64,000 nt of DNA from Druceiella hillmani. Lineage: Eukaryota; Arthropoda; Insecta; Lepidoptera; Hepialidae. The stretch lies in contig JAYKKI010000005.1 of the NCBI GenBank assembly GCA_039881145.1, positions 27,359,001 through 27,423,000 on the forward strand. Direction: 5' to 3'. Every line of letters starts with the position of its first letter. Positions within the stretch are counted from its first letter, which is position 1. Made by a program: the position numbers and the translations under genes. Shown one piece after another: positions 35,597-48,745 of the stretch. The notes beneath the pieces were generated by a model. The model worked only from the letters and a program-made list of their open reading frames with translations. It searched no databases and was not told where the DNA came from.

Positions 35597-37756
35597 ATTC
35601 ATTGATTAAGCGGATAATTTGATTTCTGATACATCTGGTTTCTCTCGTTCCACTTATCGAAGATATATATGATTCCGAACTTATCATGTCAAGATTCTAG
35701 TCTCTGCAGTTGTCTGTAATTGTAATAACCGCAGATGGTACGAGTAATTCATTACGTGTACGTAAATAAATATGCAATTTACGGACTATTTATCGGTTTT
35801 CCTTTATGTAAATCAATTTTTAAAGCGATAAATATTTACGTAAAATTATTATGTTTTTGTCTAATGTTTGCAGCGTAACATTATATTTATTTTTTTACAT
35901 ATATTACACGACATGTTAATGGTAACCTATTCGTAACGATGAAGAATTAATGGTTTATAAAATTTGTAGATACGATGACTATAATAATGATTTGATCTGA
36001 AGACATAATGATCAAAGAATTACGAAAGATAACGATGAGACTCTATTAATTTATTTTCAATCATCAGAAACAAACTCGCACTCTGGTGCAATCAGGTGGA
36101 TCAGTTAAATACTGCGGCAAACTGGAAAATTCCGATATAATTTGGTTCTAAACTGTGGTACAGCAAAAAGTGATTGTGTGAGCGCAAGAAAAACGAATAT
36201 CGAAGGAAAGAATAAACGAAGTTCACTCAATAATCTGGGTACAGGATTTTTCCTTTTAACAGTTGAAACAGAATAGTTTAGTGTTCTCAGAATATGCAAT
36301 ATTCGATGAAACATGTCGAGTTCGTCAATGAAATTAAGTCATCACATTTTGCGATTTAACGTTTGTGTAAAAGCTTATATATTTTCAATGAAGACAATAT
36401 GGCTGCGTTGAAAAAATCAATTCAAATTCAATTGGGGAGTCTTTAAAAACTGCTCTTGGTTTAGGACTATGACATTTTATTTCTTTATGAAACTGTATTT
36501 ATTCAGCCTTTTAATATGTACAGCTCATAATTTATAAATTATTTCAAATTACAATTTAATCCAAAATATAATACGGTAAACGCTGTTCTATATTTGAGTT
36601 ACCTTTTTTATTGAAAAAATAAAGCAAAATATTTGAATACCTTTCTGCTGATTTCTTCACTTTTTTTACTTAACATGCAATAAAACTCATACGCAACGAT
36701 ACCGGTGTTCATTTGGAATGGGAAATATGGATGTTTTGCTGGAAATCACAGGATATTTTTCAGTGTTCTATATATGCCACAAATTCCTATGGCGGTTACC
36801 TTATTTCATTAGCTAAGGTTTTCATTATGAAAGTAGTTTAATTTCACATGAAATAAAATTTAAACGTTTAATTTCCATTGAAAAGACGATTTGTAGACAA
36901 AACAGCGATTCTGTTTGTCGTAATATAACTTATGTCGTAAAGAGACGTCAATTCTGATTTAAATCTGCTGGAACCTTAGTGATATTACAGAGGAAGGGGT
37001 TTGAATTAAATTATGCCGATTAGAGTATGAAATGATTTCATTGTACGTGTAATTTGTTTATGAATATTTTGTTATATAGAAGGACAATCAGACATAAACA
37101 GACGTATTTCTGATGAAAGAATGCTTTCTAGGACTTCTGTTTTTACATCGACAGAAATTAAAGAATTTGTATTTTCGAAATTTTAAGTAACTTAAACACA
37201 ATTTCAGAATGATTATACTTAATTTTAGAGTTCCACTTTGATCCAAGAACTTTTATTAAAATTTTATGTGATATGCCAGATTGTATATTTTCGTATCTTT
37301 GTAAATGTTCGCGTAATTTAAAAAATATAATTTTATTACTGTCTTTAAAAAAGTTTTAATAAAGTGCAAAATAAATTGAAAAATATAATTAATTCATATT
37401 TTTGTATACTTTTTAATGGACTTTAAAATTTGGGAAGATTTAAAGCTAAGGCATATGCTATCAAGTTGACGTATGTCTTGTTGATATCGTAAAAGTGCTA
37501 CACAAACGGGTCTTGTTTATTTATTTATATAATTTTTTATGCTCTCTTATATATAAAAGTTTAATACGAAACGCTGAAAGTGAAAAAGTTTAATAAAAAT
37601 ATAAATGAACGTAAACCAATAAAGATACCATTTTAAATGGTTTTGTTAGACGTTAAATTTTAATAAATAACATTGTAATTAACGAATTTATTTTATATAC
37701 CGTATATCAGACAGGGCGGGTTCTACGGCAAAATCTATTTATTGTATGTATAAACA
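35597..37756. other. Anonymous AT-rich DNA
   Basis: No supported gene, RNA or repeat. Confidence 0.45.
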
Positions 37757-37905
37757 TATCAAAGTGAAACCCATTCTTTGGCGTGCGGTATGAAAAGTTT
37801 TGTTTGCGTAGTTATAATACTGGGTTCTGTTGACTCGACAGAGAAGACTTTGAATATAATATTTCAAATATTACTGTCTGCGTAAACATTATTTGTTTGC
37901 AAATA
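37757..37905 (+). repeat. Dispersed repeat family X, copy 1
   Basis: It shares with 40694-40850 the ordered blocks 'aaagttttgtttrcgtagt', 'ttgactyg', 'gacttygaatataatat' and 'cctaaacattattt'/'gtaaacattattt'. A shorter, more diverged relative lies at 49448-49570. Class unknown. Confidence 0.6.
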
Positions 37906-40607
37906 ATATTTGGAAAATATTTATACCCTTGAGACGAAAGGTCGTCTCTCCGTAGAAACACATAATTCTTGATAATTTGCAGAATACGTAAGAAAACTGT
38001 CAATTATCACCCTTGCCAAGTATTTACTACAAGGTAGGCTTATTTTAATCTGCAAATAGCAAATTTGTTTATATATGTGTCGTTAAATGATTTAAAAGAA
38101 AAACTTAAGTAGATGTGAACGAATAGGTATTAAAAATAAATTAAAACTGAAAATATTGCAGGTGCTTTACCCTATGCCTGAAATGTTTGTTTCACTTTAG
38201 TTTTATTATTGGTGTGCAAACATATGACTGAAGAAAATTCCCTGTAAATATTTTTACCTGAACCTAGCTTGGCTTCGTGTACGGATCGAGTAACAGAGAT
38301 AATTTTTTTTTAATTTATTTTTTTTAGTATTAGACCTTATTACATAAAATAAAATTGCAGAATTGGTGTGTCTGCACCTTGAAGTTGTTTCCGAAAAAAA
38401 TAATTTGGGGGTACTTTGTAAAGATAATACGACTCCAAAATATAATTTTTTCAAATATTGTCTGATTGTCTGCTTGTTTGAACAGGCTTTACGTAAAAAT
38501 GACTGATGTAATCAAAATGTAGTTTTTTGAAAAACATAGGGGCTGACTTGAAGTAACATTAATTTTCTGTTTCGTCTGAATCAGGATATTCAATCAGAAG
38601 ATATGTGAATAGGGTTCATGCATGTAATTTGTTTATATTTTTAATTCATTGCTTACATTATTTTAGAATAATGAAAATGTAACAACTGTTCAAAATGTTA
38701 TTAATTAAATTAAAAGAAAATATTATTATGTCATGAAAAACTAGTGCGAACCTTACTACTATGATGCGATCCATAATAATATTACGTCTTTTAGAAGAAT
38801 AATTTAAATAAACTTATGTGGATTGATTAGGACAATTGTTAAAGACAAATGATGTGTAAATTTTTTCCTAAATACAGAACTACGTGTTAAATGTTTTTTT
38901 CTATAAGATTGAAACATGCTTAATTATATTTTATTACCAGTAACAGGGTGAGCATAGAGGATCGAAACGATCTATCAATAAATGTGCTTACTTTATCCAG
39001 CTAAAACCTGCGTTTATATATGGATCGCATATAATAAACGGATTTTTTAAATGTACCATTAGGGGCACGTTTTCCAGGAGCGAAGGAATGTATTTCCATA
39101 TGCTACAGTGTTTTAAAATAATGGTTAATCAGTTTTTGGCTCGCCACTGGACCAGGTGAAGAGATTTTCCAAATAAAAATGACGCGTCGATACAGCCACG
39201 GTCCGTCGACGAGAAAGCGTTTGTATGCATTTTGAATCTTTGGTATAGATTTTATGGAACTAGCTAGTTTATACGGCTTATAAATAATGGAATTTTAATT
39301 AAGTGCCATTATTTATAGTGAGTATAAATATATAGTACCGGTGTAGTCCGGTATCGTACCGGTGGTGTCCCTTTGAAGTATGAATTAAAATTACTGGAGG
39401 AAAAAGTATTTTCTCTAATTTAAGCATTTATTCCTTTACTCCGCATTCAAGCATTTACTCCGCATTCTTCTCAATTTAATTTCCTATATAAGATATTTTC
39501 CTGAAAGATTAATAAAATAGTTTGATAACGCTATTCCTTAGTATCTGATGTATCGGTAAATATATGGTAATACGGTATTACTACTGTGTTTCAAAAGTTT
39601 AAGACGTGTGAAATAGTATTTAATTTTTGTTGATACTGCTTGTTAAACCTTAATTGGAATTTCATTATAATATCGTTTCGTTATAATTCTTAGTATGCTG
39701 GGTGTGAGAATAAATTTTTCATTTATCGTGAATCCCAGTCTCTCAGACGTACTTCCTGTAATCAGCAGATAGGATTTTGATGGGTTTAGTAAAAATGCAC
39801 ATCTCTACGCACAGTTAGGGATTTTCTCAAGATCTTCATTATTATTATTTATTTCTTCCTCTATTCTTATTTCTCACATAAATGGATTTATAAAGCTAAT
39901 TGTCGTCTGTACAAAAAAGTATCGTATTTTATTGAAAATCAGGGTTTATGTTACATCTCCAGAAATTGTATAAATTATAAAATTAAATTATGGCCAAATA
40001 TCATAACGAATCGACAGACGATAATTTTTATATCATTTCTGGCATTTCTAAAGATTACAGATAAGTTATCTGAGGAAGAGAAAGAGATGGAATAAGACGG
40101 GAATCTACTTGACATTATTTATTAATAATTTAAAATGTATACATATTGCAAAATTATGGAGCCAGTAGACTCAACTTTCATCTTTTATCTTACTAAGTTC
40201 GTCGCCTTTGCTCTCTCGATGGATTTGACTATCGGTGTCTCATATATTATTCTAGGTCATTTCTTAATTTACTATTTAGTACTAAATAGTATTTTATCTC
40301 ATTTATCTAAATAATATAATATCACTAAACTTATTCAAAGGGGATCGGAGCAAAAACCGAATGAAAATAAAATCTTTTTATCTTCTCATAATAAACGATA
40401 ACCGATGAAGGTTATATTATTTCATTAGATGTACAATAAAATCAGAGTAAATTAACCTCCCTACAGCTCGACAACGTGTTAGTGGGAGGAATAGATCTCC
40501 AGATTTAATTATAAGTAAATAGACAAGAATAAAAATTTGTATTCTAAGTGACATTTTGCCAATTTGGAGGGCAGTTGTTATTAAAAAAGTATTTTTGTAA
40601 CATATAG
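37906..40607. other. Anonymous AT-rich DNA
   Basis: Patches at 39060-39230 and 39335-39370 (with 'accggt' repeated) are GC-richer but unrecognised. Nothing else is supported. Confidence 0.4.
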
Positions 40608-40656
40608 AAATTAAACTGCGCAGCCGGGTTTTAAACCCGACTGCGCAGTTTAATTT
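40608..40656. repeat. 49-bp near-perfect palindrome
   Basis: AAATTAAACTGCGCAG (40608-40623) is repeated inverted at 40641-40656. Between them CGGGTTT-T-AAACCCG is also palindromic, leaving one C.A mismatch over 24 pairs. The almost loopless cruciform with a GC core is very unusual for this AT-rich DNA. Confidence 0.9.
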
Positions 40657-40693
40657 AATAACCTTGTTATTGAAGAAATAGGTACATATATTA

Positions 40694-40850
40694 GAGTCAA
40701 ACCCGGTCTTGGTATACAGTATTAAAGTTTTGTTTACGTAGTCAAAATATTGAGCCAATAAACGCGGGATCAGATTTGTTGACTTGTGATGAAAGACGGC
40801 TTCGAATATAATATCTAAAGTACTGTTGCCTGCCTAAACATTATTTGACG
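40694..40850 (+). repeat. Dispersed repeat family X, copy 2
   Basis: See copy 1 (37757-37905) for shared blocks. The 49-bp palindrome lies 38 bp upstream and could belong to the same element, but copy 1 lacks it. Confidence 0.6.
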
Positions 40851-42128
40851 TATGAATGTGTTACCACGAAATGAATGTTCGTCCTTCAGTATGTTACCAT
40901 AGGAATTTATTTTTTTACAGTAATGCCTACATCACGCTACAAGCATAGAAAGTTTCTTTGATATGCGAGATCGAATTCATTATGATCTTTGTACATCACA
41001 TTCTACATTACAGGCTTTTTTGCTATGAAAGTTTAATTTCACACCTAGCTGATAATTGACGATAGAAAATATTGGAAAGTAGTAAACCTTCGTGCTGAAA
41101 TGTATAGGTAGAGTATGAACGAACATTAATTCATTTTCACTTCTTTTTTTTGAACATTTTCATTTATTAAAAGCTTTTATTCCGTTTAATTATGGTTTTA
41201 TGGATTAAATTTATACGTTTAAAAACGAAATATATAACAATTTGTTTTATTGTTAAATAGTAACTTTCAATTAAATTGTTCTTAAATTTAGGAATAAAAA
41301 TATTTTTATAAGACAAAATATAGTCAGTAACTTAACTTCGTAGAAATGAATTTGAGAGAAATTAATTTAACTGTATTTCGACTTAATTACTACAAACGTC
41401 ATGTTTTCGTAGAATGGTATTATTCTGCATAAATTATTGGTAAATGATAAGTAAACGCGGTGTATTTAGCATTAAATAACATTAAGTAAAGTTAGGTGTA
41501 TGAATACTGAATAATTTTAGAGAAAGCTAAATTCTCGTATGTATCAAACGCGGTCAAAATGAAAATACCAAGAGTTTATCTAAAAAGTGGAGCTGCTAAA
41601 GCTGCAGCAAAAATGTACTTATAGCGTACTTATAGTGTTCGTACGCACAAAGGAAATGAAAAAAAATTAGTTAGTGTTTGGGCGGAAGTTGATAAGTAAC
41701 TTTTCGTGTAAACTTTCACTTGATTATAATTCGAAACTGTGATTGGAAATGGCTATTGCGACAGGATACAATGAGTTACAAAAATACATTTTGATAAAAC
41801 TTTTTGAACATTACATTTAGGTGGTAATTTTAAGTTGTACTTTTGTTGGTACATCCGCTACGTAAAAAATGCACATAAGAGGGGATGGGAAAAAACGATT
41901 CGTCAACTTCTACCCAGACCCAAAATTATTTTCTTCGGTGTCGCTGTGGTTAGTAAAACTTTAAAAAACATTTAATTCTGCAGATTTATTAACTCGAATT
42001 TTACGGTCTCCCGCTAAAATGTTTTGTCTACTGAGTGATCAGGAATAAAATTTGCCTGCAATGTTTTACCGTCAGTCGAGTATTTCATACTGTAGCAATG
42101 GTTGGCTGTTTTATTGAAAACAAAAAAT
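40851..42128. other. Anonymous AT-rich DNA
   Basis: No supported gene, RNA or repeat. Confidence 0.45.
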
Positions 42129-42161
<33 letters not shown>

Positions 42162-42165
42162 CACA
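42129..42165. repeat. (CA)n(TA)n microsatellite abutting the inverted repeat
   Basis: About 11 CA then 5 TA units, directly left of the large inverted repeat. A similar (CA)n(TA)n tract abuts its right end (43960-44050). Confidence 0.9.
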
Positions 42166-42462
42166 AAAAGGTGTCCCGTAAATCAGGGACCAACCGAAAA
42201 GAGGAGTTAGACCAAGCTGTGACTAACTTTCTGACAAAATTTGTCCTTAATAAAAATCTCTTAGTCATCGAGATACACTTTTTTCAAATTTGTGAAAATC
42301 ACTACTCTGGGTCAATCTTTTGTGTGCTATGAATATAAATTAACTCTAATTGTTATTTTTTGCTAATTAAATATAGTAATAACTCTTTTGAATGAATTGA
42401 AACATTTCACGACAACTAATACGGTCCTCTGAAAAAAAAATTCAAAAATTACCTTTTTAGGG

Positions 42463-42723
42463 TTTCGTAACTTTCGTCACCCGAATTTGGCTGTTTGTGG
42501 TGAAAAAAAATGTACTACTCAGAATTGGCAAATCATTTTAAAAATTGGCGCATGTGGTGAAAAAATTACTGGAATAACAATTTTACTGTCTACAACTATA
42601 AAAACAAAGATTTACACACTTAACCACAGAGCGCACGCATTATGTAGTAATTACCCTATATTATGTTTGAATTTTCATATAAATTTTTCTTTAATTTTTT
42701 TTCATGAAACTATTAAATACTGA
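42463..42723 (+). pseudogene. Reading-frame remnant in the left arm
   Basis: The translation starts within GFRNFRHPNLAVCGEKKCTT and continues QNWQIILK..ACGEKITGI.ILLSTTIK to a stop at 42723 (an ATG lies at 42487). It aligns residue by residue with the right-arm frame. No known domain recognised. Two Cys spaced as in C-x(2-3)-K-C are shared only partly. Confidence 0.5.
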
Positions 42724-43337
42724 AAAACAATAAAACTAATTGAAAGTTAAAAAATTTAACAATTTCTTCAAAAACACTTTTTATTATTCATTATAACAAA
42801 TTCTGGAATTGCCTGCAATTGGCTCCAATGTATGTGCGGCATGAAAGTAATAAAAGTAATTTAAGGTTAGTAACAATTTTAATTGTGGTTAAAAACAATC
42901 AAAGACAGCAAATATTGTTGCCATTTTTAATCATTTTTTTAAAATGACGCCATGTCAGGAGCAAATGTACAAGTGAGAGGAACGATACATAACTATGTGT
43001 TATTTGTTCATGTGTAGTTTAAAAAATATTGTGTTTTTTTAATTTTTCGAAAAAAGCCGGTAAAATCATCTAAAACACTTTTCTTAATTTTATAAATTAT
43101 TTAGGTTGTTACTCGGGCATAGAAAGTCTATCACGAATTGTTTTATGGAATAACAAATTTTGCTGTCTTTGAACATTTTTAACCTTAATTAAAATTGTTT
43201 CTAACCTTAAATTACTTTTATTGCTTTGATGTCGCATGTGTATTAGACCCACTTGCAGGCAGTTTCAACATTAGTTGTCAGCAAAAAAAATCTTAAAAAA
43301 CTTAAAACAAAATTTTTTTAATCTTAAATTACTTTTA

Positions 43338-43646
43338 TTATTTTTCAGTAGTATTAAATAGTTTCCATGAAGAATTTAAAGGAAAATATATGCGAAAATT
43401 CAAACGTAGGGTAATTACATCATATTGGGTGCCTTCCGTGGCTAAGTATGAATATCTTTCTTTTATAGTTGATGGTAGTAATAAAAATATTACTATATTT
43501 TTTGCATTACATTTGCTAAGTTTTAAAGTAGTTTGTAAGTTCTGAATAGTACATTTTTTTCCAGCACAATCAGTCAAAGTTTGGTGACGAAAATTACGAA
43601 ATTCTAAAAATCCTTTTTTTTTTGAGAGAACCTTGTTAGTTGCCAT
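43338..43646 (-). pseudogene. Reading-frame remnant in the right arm
   Basis: A 102-codon minus frame opening MATNKVLSKKKG and containing FRNFRHQTLTDCAGKKCTIQ, NLQTTLK..KCNAKNIVIF, and STIKERYSYL, ending LFNTTEK before a stop. It is the diverged partner of the left-arm frame: shared FRNFRH, KKCT.QN.Q..LK, STIK, LNF.I.F. Two inverted copies keeping the same frame imply a once-coding source. Function unknown. Confidence 0.5.
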
Positions 43647-43959
43647 GAAATATTTCAGTTAATTCAAAAGAGTTATAACTCAAATATATTGAACTACAAA
43701 CAAACAAATTAATACAAATAATTATAAATTAAATACAAACTTTATTTACTAGTTAATTATAAATTAACTATCAGAATTAATTTGAAACCGTGGCACAAAA
43801 AAAACGACCCAGAGTAGTGATTTTTACAAATTCCAAAAAATGTTCATATTTTGAAAACTAAGATATTTATTAATGTCAAATTTTGTCAGTAACCCAATTA
43901 TAGCTTGGCTTATCTCCTCTTTTCGGTTGGCCATTGACTTACGGGACACCTGTATATGT

Positions 43960-44038
<79 letters not shown>

Positions 44039-44050
44039 TATATATATATA
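43960..44050. repeat. (CA)n(TA)n microsatellite
   Basis: About 9 CA units then TA units with short interruptions, abutting the right end of the large inverted repeat. Confidence 0.95.
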
Positions 44051-44320
44051 ATTGTGAAATTGACTCACTGAGGTACATTCGATTAGAGGCACATCTATCT
44101 GGAGTTTTCTCGTATCTTTCAAAATTTTAAAAGGCAGACAATATGCTTTTTCGTATTTGATTTTTATAATGGAAAACATTTTATGAACATTATTCGTTTT
44201 TTATTTATGGCAATAAAATCATCAAAATCCGTCAAGAATTGTGATCTGTACTCTACTCATACGTACATATGTATACACATACATGCAAACAAACGGAAAC
44301 CATCTTCTCTTTCGAAAAAG

Positions 44321-44321
<1 letters not shown>
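44051..44321. other. Anonymous AT-rich DNA
   Basis: No supported feature. Confidence 0.45.

Positions 44322-44379
<58 letters not shown>
44322..44379. repeat. (TA)n microsatellite
   Basis: About 29 uninterrupted TA units. Confidence 0.95.
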
Positions 44380-44385
<6 letters not shown>

Positions 44386-45467
44386 GTTGATATAAAATTA
44401 CTAGAACTATAATTATTTCTATTGTCCAGAGGCGGGTACGCTGATCGATAAATGAAGCACACACCCGCGTGTCTGTGCAAATTGAATAAACTCGACAGGA
44501 ATACCTACGCTGAGAATATGTAGGGAAATTGAATATCTTATTGGAATATTTATGGGCGTAAATGTTAATTAGAATACAAAATTGCCACTAATTATACTTT
44601 TCTACCCATATTTTTGTCGATTTGCTACCTTGCTAAATTGACTTTTGTTAAATGGAAATGCATCACAGTTCAAATTGACGGAACTTAGCGTCTGCATGTC
44701 CCCCTTTGCTAACTTGTGTCGCTTTCAATATTAGAATATTCGTAGGTGAGGCAGACAGGCGTAACGATATAGTCTGCATTGAGAATTGTCTTTACGACTT
44801 AAAGTAACATATGAGTTATTTTTTTAGATGTAATGCCATGTGTGAGTGTTAAGTGACGATTTTCTTGCGCAAATATTGTTCAGTACAATACTGTTAAATA
44901 ATGTACCTCAACAAATTACCAAGCAGGATAGAAAATATATGTTGATTTTAAAAAAAATGTTGATTTTTAAAATATGTTGGTTTTAAAAAAACACTTTCTT
45001 GGTGGTATTATTAGAAGGGTACGTATACAGGATTCAATTTTATATAAATTAAAACGTTATTTTAATCTAAACTGTAAAGTTACGTAGAATTGTTTGTCCA
45101 GAAATGATAAGTTCACAAACCGCAATTAATTATGATAAAGCCTGACAGTCACTGATAAAATTTTAATTTAACGTTTAATGAAAGGAAATTCAAAAAAATC
45201 TTAAACTAATATCATCATATATGTTTTATTATTATTATTTTTGATCGATTCAAATTAATACATTAATTGTAACTAAATACCGTACATGAACAATTTACTT
45301 ACTTGTGATTGAAAACTTTTATTTAGATTTTTACCAATATATTTTGAATTTCACAAAAGTATTTACTCCGTAATCGATAAAATTATTTATTACAAAATCC
45401 AAATACGGGTATTTATGCAGAATTGCGTAAAAATCTGGGTCAGCTTTAGTTTAATGTATAAAAAATA
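44380..45467. other. Anonymous AT-rich DNA
   Basis: No supported gene or RNA. The repeat beginning at 45468 may extend somewhat into the right end. Confidence 0.4.
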
Positions 45468-45775
45468 TTCTTGCCAAATTTTATGATTCTAGGTCAACGG
45501 GAAGTACCCTGTAGGTTTTTATTTATTTGCGAGTGTCAAAATATGAGGCATAAATGGCCGTGTTTTTAGGGTTTATTTTATTGCGTTGATTTTTATAGCT
45601 CCAAAGTCTAAGTACCGTAGACCTAAGTATTTGATATATATTTTCAACTTGATACGTCCATGCGTTCCTGCGAAAAAGCATCTTGAAAAAGGATCAGATA
45701 GACAGATGGACCTAATGTTCTTATAATGGTTCCTTTTTTCCTTTCTAGGTAGGAACCTTAAAAACACAGTGTGTT
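45468..45775 (+). mobile_element. Lepidopteran 'ctaggtcaacgggaagtac' dispersed repeat
   Basis: 'cttgccaaattttatgattc' and 'taggtcaacgggaagtaccc' are followed by 'gggtttattttattgcgttg', 'atagctccaaagtct', 'gcgttcctg.gaaaaag', 'gacagatgg' and a tail ending 'ggaacct.aaaaac'. From memory this ordered set is one of the most widespread lepidopteran repeats. The tail fragment at 18722-18775 is a relative. No protein is encoded; the 72-codon minus frame is incidental. Confidence 0.75.
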
Positions 45776-47998
45776 GGTTGCATATACACAATTCACTTCG
45801 CGGGGCTTAGTCAAAGCTATACGTTGGACCACTTATTCGACTATGAATGTTGAGCGATACCATTATTATTTTGCAGAAAGAAAATTGATTACACCAGTAT
45901 TTAGCGCTTTTTTATAGTTTTTTTTCGCATGGAGGTTTTGTTTATGAAAATGTAGCATTTAAAAGTTCATTGAAAAATAAGTTATTTCTGACTGATGTAG
46001 GTCAAAATAAAAAACGTTGTAGATTATTCCGTCGTAAATTTTCGAGAGGACTTGGAATCCTTGCTAACCTATGAAACAACCGCCTGTAAAGTATCCTTCG
46101 AGGATGAAGAAAAATAAAAGCATTAGAGATATGAAGTTTTATAATTTGTATATCCAATTATATTTATTATTATACTTACAGTGTTTTATAACATACAGCA
46201 ATAATATAAACAAAGAAAAATTATAAATTATACTGCCGAATAATTCACTAGCGACTACGAATAATTCATGGCCGGCTCATATGTCTTACGATCACTATTT
46301 TAATATTTCATAATCAGTCACTATTTTAATAATATATTAATTCGCTTTATATAGTCAACGTTAAGGTAAAATTGATTAATACTATGAACAATTTTATGTT
46401 GACGGTAACTGTGTACTAATTGATGTAATAACTTGTACATCTAGTGACAACCGCAGTCAAATATCTATCAGTAAATAATGGGGGGAAGTAAAATGAAGTT
46501 TGATGCTTGCTTGAATGTAAAATTATTCAGAGAATATATACAATAATTTAGTGACTTTAGTTTATTACGTGAAAATAAATTATCATGTTGAAAGGAGTAA
46601 GTTTGGCTTGAAAATACTTAAAAATAAAAAAGAAATAGCTGTAGCTATAAAAACTTTTAAAATTTGATTGAACTAGAGGAAATGTTGAAAAAAATAATAT
46701 TTGCTTTCTTTATCCTTATAGAAACGATTAACCTCGTAGTATTATTTTATTTCATACTCATACCTTTTTGGAAGAACCGCATCCTGTTTAAAAACATTAA
46801 TGTTTGCTTAACCAGAATTCCATTCAAGTTTCCTTAACGCACTTTGTTAAAATTAATACAGGCAAGATGTATTGATATCCTCCTATAAGAGTTTATGATC
46901 ATTGGTTAGGGATAAAATAGCTGCATAGCGACAAATTAACAAATAATATAATTTTAGTGACTGCTTAATTCATCAAATACACATTTTAATTTAATCTTAA
47001 GGAAGTCCTTTCAGTTTAGACACAATATTTATCTACATTACATATTTATTTACTGAAAATTTGGTAAATGTTTAACTTTTCATTATGAAAATATGAAGTT
47101 GAAGTTCAAAAGTTTATAAAGAAATCTGACAGACGACTTTCTAACATTGAATATTTATGAGATGTTGAGAAATAATATTTCAAACTTTATATTAAGTGAT
47201 GTAACTATATACTGAGCTATGTGACCGGGTGACGTATGCCTTTTAGGTAATCAAAAGTTTCAGGTTTATATAAATAAGACAGCCTCTAGGTAAGAAAGCG
47301 TTATATTTACATTATGATTAGTATACAAATTGACAAGTGCGATCAATGCCTGCTTTGCAACGATCAGTCAGATCAGAGCCAAAACCTGTGTTATTTTTTT
47401 GTGGATGATTAATAAAACAAATAAGATGAAATAATGTAAGATGCAGTGTTATAAGGTTAACTAATCGATATAAAAATCTAAAGTGTATTTGATAATGCTC
47501 AATTTGTGGGAAACTATTAGTATATATTTTAATCTACGAGAGATGAGATGTCAGATGTCTATATACTCGTACGAATATACTTCGAGACACTACAAAAATA
47601 TATATTTTTAATATTTATCTCATGTTCATGTGATACCATATCATCATCTTCGCAAAATTACAGTGAAAGTTGGAGTTTTTTGTATTTTAATAAATTAAAT
47701 CAATTAATAAACTAGGTAATGTAACTGTCAACTAACACTTTTATTACCTTGTCTTATTCATTTATTTGCAAGTGTGATTGATTTTATATAAAATTTTCAT
47801 AGGCACTGACTGAAAAGATACAACAAATTTTGAAACATCTCAGATCGTGTAATACACAATCAACGAAATGTTAAAGCTGGATGCTGCAAATCCAGATACA
47901 GTTAAATGATACATCCTTTGATTTTTAATCTAAGGCAGTGGGAGGGGATGGAGAGGGTTGGGTTTTCATTGAACAAAATTACTATCACAAAGACACAA

Positions 47999-47999
<1 letters not shown>
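45776..47999. other. Anonymous AT-rich DNA
   Basis: A short direct repeat 'tcactattttaat' occurs twice at about 46291-46330. No supported gene. Confidence 0.45.
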
Positions 48000-48053
<54 letters not shown>

Positions 48054-48054
48054 A
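48000..48054. repeat. (TA)n microsatellite
   Basis: TA tract with one G interruption near 48046. Confidence 0.95.
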
Positions 48055-48719
48055 GATATGAAATATCGAGCAACTTAATTATAATTGTTTCATTAGATTA
48101 ATTATTCACAAATGAGTAACCGACTTCATTAAAATTGTATTTTCAGTTACGGAATTTCGAGAGTTCTTAGATGTTACTTTTGTAAAAATGAGGATTTTTG
48201 CTCCAACCACAAACGTAAATATGTACATACATAGTCTTACGTACATAACCCTGTAATATCCGCTGGAAATAGTTGGGTAAAAAGGTAATAAAGACTAATT
48301 CAATATGAAAACTGACGTAAACGACGCCACGAACCATTTGTCTTGTGAGTTGCTCCCTTTTGAATGTTTCCTCTCATTTACACTGGCGCATATTCGCATC
48401 GCTAATAAGAATTAAATAACTGTATCCGTGTTCGCCGTTACAAGCAAGTAAAGCAGGTTGAAATGTGGAGAACATTTTCTCAAATGAGTAACGATGAATT
48501 AAAGCTTAGCTTTTAATGTATGTCGTATACCGCGTTGTTCTTGATGTTTTGAAACTTTTAGTCAAAATAAAGAAAATTGAGTGCAAAAAAGTATCATCGG
48601 TACGGTTTAAGTACGATGACGTCTTTTTTCTTATGTGCACTTAGCGCGGAGATTTATTTACTCGAAATTATTTAGTAACTTTATATTATATAAGCTTCTA
48701 TTTTTAACTTTATATTACA
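48055..48719. other. Anonymous AT-rich DNA
   Basis: Ends in 'aactttatattacag' (48705-48719), which resembles a splice acceptor upstream of the next feature. Nothing else is supported. Confidence 0.4.
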
Positions 48720-48745
48720 GTAACTTCATATCGTAGTTTTGCAAC

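Larger units (their letters stand above)
42170..43951. mobile_element. Large diverged inverted-repeat (foldback-like) element
   Basis: The left arm (42170 to about 42925) and right arm (about 43147 to 43951) are reverse complements throughout, with many substitutions and small indels. Outer ends read GGTGTCCCGTAAATC and, from the right, GGTGTCCCGTAAGTC, followed by 'aaccgaaaagaggag'. Inner landmarks include 'aaagtaatttaaggttag' and 'caaagacagcaaa'. The unique centre is about 220 bp. No target duplication, as both sides are microsatellites. It could be two head-to-head copies of one element or a foldback transposon. Class unknown. Confidence 0.85.
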
